A DNA stretch of 11,364 nucleotides from Hylemonella sp. UBA6679. GTDB lineage: Bacteria > Pseudomonadota > Gammaproteobacteria > Burkholderiales > Burkholderiaceae_C. The DNA is taken from positions 1-11,364 of the forward strand of contig DKJZ01000005.1 in NCBI GenBank assembly GCA_002454975.1, written 5' to 3'. A program made the position numbers and the translations under genes. How positions within the stretch are numbered: the stretch's first letter is position 1; each line of letters begins with the position of its first letter. The notes under the pieces were generated by a model. The model worked only from the letters and a program-made list of their open reading frames with translations, had not been told where the DNA came from and did not search any database. Positions 7,041-11,364 of this stretch are shown here, in pieces.

Positions 7041-7144
7041 ACCAACTGTCGCACACAACATTCAAAAACTTCTCTAGGGTTTACACCAGCGCCTGGGCCG
7101 CCAAGGTCTGGCCCGCCTGTCAAGCCCTTGTCAGTAAGCTGTGT

Positions 7145-7150
7145 TACATT
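7145..7150 (+). promoter_or_regulatory. Candidate -10 element of the aroG leader transcript
   Basis: TACATT matches TATAAT at four of six positions and ends six bases before the leader-peptide ATG, which would put the transcription start at or next to that ATG. No good -35 hexamer lies 16-18 bp upstream; TTGTCA at 7128-7133 is too close (11-bp spacer). The promoter is therefore tentative. Confidence 0.3.
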
Positions 7151-7156
7151 GACTGC

Positions 7157-7219
7157 ATGAACCGTGTTTTCTTTAGCCACTTTTATTTCTCAAGCGCCGC
7201 CGGCGGTAGAGAGATCTGA
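7157..7219 (+). CDS. Phe/Tyr-rich attenuator leader peptide for DAHP synthase
   Basis: This is a 20-codon open frame, MNRVFFSHFYFSSAAGGREI, ending in TGA at 7217-7219. Codons 5, 6, 9 and 11 are Phe and codon 10 is Tyr, a density expected of a regulatory leader peptide like PheL of E. coli. Codons 16-17 (GGC GGT) coincide with the RNA segment that can act as antiterminator arm. A ribosome stalled at the Phe/Tyr codons would leave that segment free, while one at the stop codon would cover it. I see no Shine-Dalgarno sequence before the ATG; a -10-like TACATT six bases upstream suggests leaderless translation, as known for trpL in Sinorhizobium. The gene starts 179 bp before aroG on the same strand. 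Confidence 0.8.
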   Translation: MNRVFFSHFYFSSAAGGREI

Positions 7220-7251
7220 GCACAGCCTTCAAGCAAAGCCCGATTCCTCCT

Positions 7252-7282
7252 AAAACCGCCGCCCTAGCCCGGCGGTTTTTTT
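7252..7282 (+). terminator. Intrinsic terminator (attenuator) upstream of aroG
   Basis: AAAACCGCCG (7252-7261) pairs with CGGCGGTTTT (7270-7279) to give a 10-bp stem with an 8-base loop, followed by an uninterrupted run of seven T (7276-7282). It lies 53 bp upstream of the aroG ATG and points into that gene. With no complete gene just upstream on this strand, it makes sense only as a conditional terminator of the aroG leader. Confidence 0.88.
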
Positions 7283-7335
7283 ATGCCTGCTGAACTTTGA
7301 CCTGATTTACTGACCCTGACCGATAGGAACCTGCG

Positions 7336-8466
7336 ATGAACGCCAGCACCTCGACCGTGAGTAACCGTTATCCCCCAGGCGCACAGCCCCTGGACCGCAC
7401 CAGCCGTGCGGATGACGAACGCATCAAGGACATCACCGTGTTACCCCCTCCCGAACATTTGATCCGCTTTTTCCCGATCATGGGCACGCCCGTGGAGACG
7501 CTGATCACCGACACGCGCCAGACCATCCACAACATCATGGCCGGCACCGACGACCGTTTGCTGGTCATCATTGGCCCGTGCTCCATCCACGACCCGGCTG
7601 CGGCCGTGGACTACGCCCGTCGCCTCAAGCTGCTGCGCGACCAGTACGCCGACACCCTGGAGATCGTCATGCGGGTGTATTTTGAGAAGCCACGCACCAC
7701 CGTGGGCTGGAAGGGCCTGATCAACGACCCCTACCTCGACGAGAGCTTTCGCATCGACGAGGGCCTGCGCATGGCGCGCCAGCTGCTCATTGAAATCAAC
7801 CGCCTGGGCCTGCCCGCCGGCAGCGAATTTTTGGATGTGATTTCGCCCCAATACATTGGCGACCTGATTTCTTGGGGCGCCATTGGTGCGCGCACCACCG
7901 AGAGCCAGGTGCACCGCGAGCTGGCCTCGGGCATCTCCGCACCCATCGGCTTTAAAAACGGGACCGATGGCAACATCAAAATCGCCACCGATGCGATTCA
8001 AGCCGCCGGCCGTGGGCACCACTTTTTGTCGGTGCATAAAAACGGCCAGGTTGCCATTGTGCAAACCAACGGCAACCAAGACTGCCACGTGATTTTGCGC
8101 GGCGGCAAAGCGCCCAACTACGACGCGGCCAGCGTGGCTGCGGCCTGCAAAGACCTGCAAGCCGCCAAGCTGCCCCCCACCTTGATGGTTGACTGCAGCC
8201 ACGCCAACAGCAGCAAGCAGCATGAGAAGCAGTTGGACGTGGCGCGCGACATCGCCGGCCAGATTTCGGGGGGCTCGCGCTCGATCTTCGGCGTGATGAT
8301 CGAGAGCCATCTCAACGCCGGCGCCCAGAAGTTCTCGCCCGGCAAGGATGACGCGGGCAAGCTCGAGTACGGTAAGAGCATCACGGACGCCTGCCTGGGC
8401 TGGGACGATTCCATCCAGGCGCTGCAGGTCTTGTCCGATGCCGTGAAGGCACGACGCTCGCGTTGA
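7336..8466 (+). CDS. aroG: 3-deoxy-7-phosphoheptulonate (DAHP) synthase, class I, AroG type
   Basis: This cytoplasmic enzyme condenses phosphoenolpyruvate and erythrose 4-phosphate to DAHP, the first step of the shikimate pathway. Motifs of the class I AroFGH family are IIGPCSIHD (78-86), RVYFEKPRTTVGWKGLINDP (113-132), GARTTESQVHRELASG (184-199), GFKNGTDG (205-212), RGGKAPNY (255-262) and DCSHANSSK (286-294). The predicted metal ligands are Cys82, His289, Glu323 and Asp351. Ser232 in HFLSV corresponds, from memory, to the Ser of Phe-sensitive enzymes, where Tyr-sensitive ones have Gly, so Phe inhibition is predicted. At 376 residues it is about 25 longer than E. coli AroG, with a flexible N-terminal extension. 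The ATG has TAGGAA about seven bases upstream. Expression appears controlled by the Phe/Tyr attenuator in its leader. Confidence 0.96.
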   Translation: MNASTSTVSNRYPPGAQPLDRTSRADDERIKDITVLPPPEHLIRFFPIMGTPVETLITDTRQTIHNIMAGTDDRLLVIIGPCSIHDPAAAVDYARRLKLLRDQYADTLEIVMRVYFEKPRTTVGWKGLINDPYLDESFRIDEGLRMARQLLIEINRLGLPAGSEFLDVISPQYIGDLISWGAIGARTTESQVHRELASGISAPIGFKNGTDGNIKIATDAIQAAGRGHHFLSVHKNGQVAIVQTNGNQDCHVILRGGKAPNYDAASVAAACKDLQAAKLPPTLMVDCSHANSSKQHEKQLDVARDIAGQISGGSRSIFGVMIESHLNAGAQKFSPGKDDAGKLEYGKSITDACLGWDDSIQALQVLSDAVKARRSR

Positions 8467-8487
8467 GTGTCGTGAGAGCCGTGAAGG

Positions 8488-8520
8488 CTTGAGATGCTAC
8501 ATTTTCTGTAGCGCCTCAAG
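8488..8520. terminator. Stem-loop between convergent aroG and mpl
   Basis: CTTGAG-AT-GCTACA and TGTAGC-GC-CTCAAG form a 14-bp stem interrupted by one mismatch and one G-U pair, with loop TTTTC. It begins 21 bases after the aroG stop and overlaps the mpl stop codon (8497-8499). No T-tract follows on either strand, so it may be a weak bidirectional terminator or a 3'-end stabiliser for both mRNAs. Confidence 0.55.
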
Positions 8521-9885
8521 CAGCTTCTGGTGCACGCCACCGAAGCCGCCGTTGCTCATGCAGAGGATGTGATCGCCCGGGCGGGCCGCGGCCGTGACCT
8601 GCTGTACCAGCGCCTCGATACTGTCGGCCACCTGGGCGCGTGCGCCCATGGGGGCCAGGGCCTCACGCGCATCCCAGCCCAGGCCGCCGCTGTGGCAGAA
8701 AGCTAAGTCGGCGTCTTCCAGGCTCCAGGGCAGCTGGGCTTTCATGGTGCCGAGCTTCATGGTGTTGCTGCGCGGTTCAAACACAGCCAGGATGCGGGCC
8801 GTCTTGCCGACTTGGCGGCGCAGACCGTCCACGGTGGTGCGGATGGCCGTGGGGTGGTGGGCGAAGTCGTCGTAGACGGTGATGCCGTGCGCGGTGCCGC
8901 GCACTTCCATGCGGCGCTTGACGTTCTGGAACTCGCCCAGGGCACGCGCCGCATCGGCCGGCGCCACGCCCACATGCTCGGCCGCGGCGATGGCGGCCAG
9001 GGCGTTGAGCTGGTTGTGCACGCCGCTCAAGCCCCATTGCACACGGCCTGCGGGCTGGCCCTGCTGCAGCACTTCGAAATCATGCGGTTCGCCGCGGGCG
9101 CTGTAGTCGCTGACCGCTGCGCCGAAGCTGCGCACCTCGCTCCAGCAACCGGCATGCAGCACACGCGCCAGGCTTTCCTCCAGCCCGTTGACCACGACGC
9201 GGCCCGTGCCCGGCACGGTGCGCACGAGATGGTGGAACTGGCGCTCGATGGCGGGCAGGTCGTCGAAGATGTCGGCGTGGTCGAACTCCAGGTTGTTGAG
9301 CACGGCGGTGCGCGGGCGGTAGTGTACGAACTTGCTGCGCTTGTCGAAGAAGGCCGTGTCGTATTCGTCGGCCTCGATCACGAAGAGTGGCCGGCCTTGC
9401 GCTGGCGCAGTGCCTAAACGTGCCGAGATGCCGAAGTTCATGGGCACACCACCGACCAGGAAGCCGGGCTGGCGCCCGTTGGCCTCCAGGATCCAGGCCA
9501 GCATGGAGGTGGTGGTGGTCTTGCCGTGGGTGCCGGCCACGGCCAGCACATGGCGACCCTGCAGCACCTGCTCGGCCAGCCATTGCGGGCCACTCGTGTA
9601 GGGCGCACCGGCCTCGAGGATGGCTTCCATCAGCGGAAATTTGGGGCTGCCATCAGCGGCGCGCGCACGGCTGACCACATTGCCGACCACGTACACGTCG
9701 GGCTGGAGACGCATCTGGTCTGCCGAGAACCCCTCGATCAGATCTATGCCCAGGGCGCGCAGTTGGTCGCTCATGGGCGGGTAGACGCCGGCGTCACAGC
9801 CGGTGACCTGGTGGCCCGCTTCGCGGGCGAGGGCGGCCACTCCTCCCATGAAGGTGCCGCAGATGCCGAGGATATGGATATGCAT
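8497..9885 (-). CDS. mpl: UDP-N-acetylmuramate:L-alanyl-gamma-D-glutamyl-meso-diaminopimelate ligase
   Basis: Mpl is the cytoplasmic murein-recycling ligase that joins recovered tripeptide L-Ala-gamma-D-Glu-meso-DAP to UDP-MurNAc using ATP. The 462-residue length is typical. The N-terminal nucleotide-sugar fold begins at HILGICGTFMGG (4-15), the ATP loop GTHGKTTTT is at 118-126, the Mpl-type EADEYDTAFFDKRSKF at 171-186, NLEFDHADIF at 198-207, GVHNQLNAL at 288-296, YDDFAHHPTAI at 338-348 and FEPRSNT at 369-375. EADEYDTAFFDKRSKF separates it from MurC, which uses a different sequence here. The ATG fits the family N-terminus, but there is no Shine-Dalgarno sequence, and a TAGAAT -10-like hexamer sits six bases upstream, so the mRNA may be leaderless. 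It converges with aroG and diverges from the gene at 9942. Confidence 0.95.
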   Translation of the reverse strand: MHIHILGICGTFMGGVAALAREAGHQVTGCDAGVYPPMSDQLRALGIDLIEGFSADQMRLQPDVYVVGNVVSRARAADGSPKFPLMEAILEAGAPYTSGPQWLAEQVLQGRHVLAVAGTHGKTTTTSMLAWILEANGRQPGFLVGGVPMNFGISARLGTAPAQGRPLFVIEADEYDTAFFDKRSKFVHYRPRTAVLNNLEFDHADIFDDLPAIERQFHHLVRTVPGTGRVVVNGLEESLARVLHAGCWSEVRSFGAAVSDYSARGEPHDFEVLQQGQPAGRVQWGLSGVHNQLNALAAIAAAEHVGVAPADAARALGEFQNVKRRMEVRGTAHGITVYDDFAHHPTAIRTTVDGLRRQVGKTARILAVFEPRSNTMKLGTMKAQLPWSLEDADLAFCHSGGLGWDAREALAPMGARAQVADSIEALVQQVTAAARPGDHILCMSNGGFGGVHQKLLEALQKM

Positions 9886-9891
9886 CGGGCG

Positions 9892-9897
9892 ATTCTA
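9892..9897 (-). promoter_or_regulatory. Candidate -10 element of mpl
   Basis: On the minus strand TAGAAT matches TATAAT at five of six positions and is followed by six bases (CGCCCG) and the mpl ATG. I find no clear -35 at 16-18 bp (CAAAAC at 17 bp). If it is used, transcription would start at or next to the A of the start codon. Confidence 0.35.
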
Positions 9898-9941
9898 GGG
9901 GGGCGATCAGAGGGGTTTTGCAGGAGAGCACAATCGGGTCT

Positions 9942-10535
9942 GTGAATGTCCAGGAAGAAATTGCCGCGGTCGCGGCGCGCATGGTGGTGGAAGAGGGCCT
10001 GGAGTACGGCCCGGCCAAACGCCGTGCCCTGAAGCAGCTGGGCCTGCCGCAGCGCACGGCGCCGCCCGACAACGATGTGGTCGAGGATGCGGTGCGCGAG
10101 CACATCGCCCTGTTCTGCGCCGACACCCAGCCGGCCGAGCTACGGGCCCTGCGCCGTCTGGCCCTGCACTGGATGGAGCGCCTGGAGCGTTTCCGACCAC
10201 ACCTGGGCGGGGCCGTCTGGCACGGCACCGCGACCCGGCTGTCTGACATCTACCTGCAGCTTTTTTGCGAGGACGAGAAGTCGGCCGAGATCGCCCTGAT
10301 CGATCTGGGCGTGGCCTACGAGCCGCGTACCGTGACGGGGCTGCATCAGCAGCCGGTCGAGGCCCTGAGTTTCCATGCCCCCAGCCGGGAGCTGGGAGAA
10401 ACGATCGGGGTACATTTGCTGGTCTACGATCTGGACGATCTGCGTGGCGCCTTGCTGCGCGATGGCAAAGGCCGCAGGCCAAGAGGAGACTTGGCGGCGG
10501 TTCGCCAGCTTTTGGCTGATGAAGCCGAAACTTGA
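9942..10535 (+). CDS. Conserved-looking hypothetical protein, possibly a degenerate nucleotidyltransferase fold
   Basis: I do not recognise this 197-residue protein. It is soluble, with no signal peptide or membrane segment. The N-terminus is helical and charged (EEGLEYGPAKRRALKQLGLP). The stretch GGAVWHGTATRLSDIYLQLF (89-108) resembles the pol-beta-type nucleotidyltransferase pattern G-[GS]-x(8-12)-S-D-x-D, but with Tyr104 where the second Asp would be, so catalysis would be doubtful; this is a weak, pattern-level similarity. I chose GTG at 9942 because the protein-like sequence starts there and GGAGAG lies upstream, although its 13-base spacing is long. A TTG at 9918 is an alternative. The gene is divergent from mpl and its stop overlaps the region just before the TlpA-like gene, so those two are probably cotranscribed. 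Confidence 0.75.
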   Translation: MNVQEEIAAVAARMVVEEGLEYGPAKRRALKQLGLPQRTAPPDNDVVEDAVREHIALFCADTQPAELRALRRLALHWMERLERFRPHLGGAVWHGTATRLSDIYLQLFCEDEKSAEIALIDLGVAYEPRTVTGLHQQPVEALSFHAPSRELGETIGVHLLVYDLDDLRGALLRDGKGRRPRGDLAAVRQLLADEAET

Positions 10536-10543
10536 GGTTTTTT

Positions 10544-11089
10544 GTGAGCAATGAACAAACTATGCCCCCGTCGCGTCGTCGGACCTTGTACGCGCTGACG
10601 GCGGCTGTGGCCGGCCTGGCGGGCGCCGGCCTGGCTTGGTGGCGGTACACGCCGGCCAAGGTTGACGACGGCGTGACGCAGCAGCTCTGGGGTCTGGAGT
10701 TCGACACACCGGTGGGTACCAGGCTAGCCCTGCAAAGCATGCGTGGGCGGCCGCTGCTGATCAATTTCTGGGCCACCTGGTGTCCGCCCTGTGTAGAGGA
10801 ACTGCCGCTATTGGACGCCTTTCATCGCGAAAATGAATCCAAGGGTTGGCAAGTTGTCGGTATTGCAGTGGATAAGCTGGCCCCGGTCCAAGCCTTTCTG
10901 AAGCGGCAGCCGCTGGCTTTTCCGGTGGTGCTCTCAGGAATGGAAGGGCTCAACCTGAGCAAGAATCTGGGCAATCAGGCCGGCGGTCTGCCCTTTTCCG
11001 TGCTTTTGGGGGCTGATGGTTCCATACTGCATCGTAAAATTGGCAAACTCTCCGAGCAGGATCTGCAGCTCTGGCGCGAACTGCGATAA
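10544..11089 (+). CDS. TlpA/ResA-type membrane-anchored thioredoxin-like disulphide reductase
   Basis: This is a periplasm-facing thiol-disulphide oxidoreductase of 181 residues. An SRRR cluster (10-13) precedes a single hydrophobic segment (about 15-33), likely an uncleaved membrane anchor. The thioredoxin fold follows: NFWATWCPPCVEELP at 74-88 with active site WCPPC (79-83), VVGIAVD (104-110) and the cis-Pro region GGLPFSVLL with Pro150. Relatives reduce cysteines of apocytochromes c or other periplasmic proteins; the partner here cannot be named. I chose GTG at 10544-10546 because GAGG lies five to six bases upstream. A TTG at 10532 would overlap the upstream gene, and an ATG at 10562 has no ribosome binding site. 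It begins eight bases after the preceding stop. Confidence 0.9.
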   Translation: MSNEQTMPPSRRRTLYALTAAVAGLAGAGLAWWRYTPAKVDDGVTQQLWGLEFDTPVGTRLALQSMRGRPLLINFWATWCPPCVEELPLLDAFHRENESKGWQVVGIAVDKLAPVQAFLKRQPLAFPVVLSGMEGLNLSKNLGNQAGGLPFSVLLGADGSILHRKIGKLSEQDLQLWRELR

Positions 11090-11105
11090 CGCCCTCAAGA
11101 TCGCT

Positions 11106-11111
11106 TATGAT
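11106..11111 (+). promoter_or_regulatory. Candidate -10 element upstream of accB
   Basis: TATGAT matches TATAAT at five of six positions in the 128-bp gap before accB. No good -35 is present 16-18 bp upstream (GCGATA at 17 bp, inside the end of the TlpA-like gene), so this rests on one hexamer. Confidence 0.3.
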
Positions 11112-11160
11112 GGCGCCCGGCCTGGACGACCGAGACTCTCGTTCGCCGTAGATGGCTGGA

Positions 11161-11186
11161 AATTGCTACCAATTGTTCTAAATTGG
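11161..11186 (+). repeat. Three AATTG elements at exact 10-bp period before accB
   Basis: AATTG occurs at 11161, 11171 and 11181, each exactly one helical turn apart, in otherwise GC-rich DNA and 33-57 bp upstream of the accB ATG. The last two also make an inverted repeat, CCAATT-GTTCTA-AATTGG (11169-11186). This could be a regulator site or curved promoter DNA; nothing identifies a binding protein. Confidence 0.5.
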
Positions 11187-11217
11187 ATGCATATGGAATA
11201 ACGACGTTGGAGATCCC

Positions 11218-11364
11218 ATGGATTTGCGAAAACTCAAGACCCTGATCGATCTGGTGTCTGATTCGAACGTCTCCGAGCTGGAAATCACCGAGGCCGAAGG
11301 CAAGGTGCGGATCGTCAAGGGGGGCGGCGCGATGGTGCAGGCTTACGCGCCGGCACCGGTCGCG
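11218..11364 (+). CDS. accB: Acetyl-CoA carboxylase biotin carboxyl carrier protein (5' part)
   Basis: AccB carries the biotin that moves CO2 between biotin carboxylase and carboxyltransferase in malonyl-CoA formation, the first step of fatty-acid synthesis. The first 49 codons are visible. MDLRKLKTLIDLVSDSNVSE and LEITEAEGKVRIVKG match the conserved N-terminal region of bacterial AccB, and the Ala/Pro-rich linker is starting (AYAPAPVA) at the window edge. The biotinylation motif lies beyond the window. The ATG has TTGGAG five bases upstream. accC is expected next, outside the window. Confidence 0.95.
   Translation, partial: MDLRKLKTLIDLVSDSNVSELEITEAEGKVRIVKGGGAMVQAYAPAPVA

Larger units (their letters stand above)
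7157..7282 (+). ncRNA. aroG leader RNA: ribosome-mediated attenuator
   Basis: The leader combines the Phe/Tyr peptide, an antiterminator arm CGGCGGT (7201-7207), a shared arm ACCGCCG (7255-7261) and a terminator arm CGGCGGT (7270-7276). The first and last arms are identical 7-mers and compete for the middle one. A short CGCC-GCC-GGCG hairpin (7195-7205) could sequester the first arm when no ribosome is present. With enough charged tRNA-Phe and tRNA-Tyr, translation reaches the stop codon and the terminator forms; on starvation the ribosome stalls and aroG is transcribed. The terminated product would be roughly 125 nt. The mechanism is inferred from sequence complementarity and the known logic of his, phe and trp leaders. 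Confidence 0.75.

Noticed and set aside
7118..7123. Perfect TTGACA on the minus strand as -35 for the GntR gene
   Set aside because: The hexamer 17 bp downstream is CGGCCC, and no acceptable -10 was found at 16-18 bp, so a promoter cannot be supported.
7128..7133. TTGTCA as -35 box for the aroG leader
   Set aside because: Only 11 bp separate it from the TACATT -10 candidate, and no -10-like hexamer lies 16-18 bp downstream.
7441..8310. Minus-strand frame opposite aroG
   Set aside because: The plus strand encodes an intact DAHP synthase with all catalytic residues; the antisense product has no family features.
9907..10776. Minus-strand frame spanning the hypothetical gene and the start of the TlpA-like gene
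   Set aside because: It overlaps two plus-strand genes, is Arg/Pro-rich in the manner of antisense GC-rich frames, and contains no motif.

Overview
The window is GC-rich. Gene content and order (mpl, then a small hypothetical gene, then a TlpA-like gene, then accB) and protein style point to a betaproteobacterium of the Burkholderiales, probably Comamonadaceae. This assignment is inference from gene content, not from a marker gene.

Region 1 (1-410) is mobile DNA. It holds the 3' end of an ISL3-family transposase gene and its probable terminal repeat. This sits inside the outer end of a Tn3-family terminal inverted repeat that looks like IS1071. The outer edge of the Tn3-type repeat, at about position 410, cuts an acyl-CoA ligase gene, whose reading frame runs on into the transposon and stops at 364.

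Region 2 (364-7061, all minus strand) is one co-directional cluster: a GntR/FCD regulator, then livK-, livH-, livM-, livG- and livF-like genes of a branched-chain-amino-acid-type ABC importer, then the truncated ligase. The layout suggests regulated import of a carboxylic acid followed by CoA activation, with the activation gene and anything downstream lost to the transposon. Two stem-loops lie between the binding-protein gene and the permease genes, as expected if they uncouple the levels of the two. A perfect TTGTC-C-GACAA palindrome lies just upstream of the likely regulator start.

Region 3 (7062-8466, plus strand) is the most interesting part. A class I DAHP synthase gene (aroG type) is preceded by a complete-looking amino-acid attenuator. 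It has a 20-codon leader peptide with a Phe/Tyr cluster (FFSHFYF). A 7-base segment, CGGCGGT, lies just after the cluster, and an identical copy forms the 3' arm of an intrinsic terminator with a seven-T tract. Both copies are complementary to the same ACCGCCG, so terminator and antiterminator exclude each other. The enzyme carries the Ser that, from memory, marks the Phe-sensitive type, so transcriptional and allosteric control may both read phenylalanine.

Region 4 (8467-11364) holds mpl (cell-wall recycling ligase, minus strand, convergent with aroG), a divergent small gene of unknown function, a membrane-anchored TlpA/ResA-type thioredoxin gene and the first 49 codons of accB. The gap before accB carries three AATTG elements spaced exactly 10 bp apart. 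I saw no tRNA, rRNA or CRISPR array.
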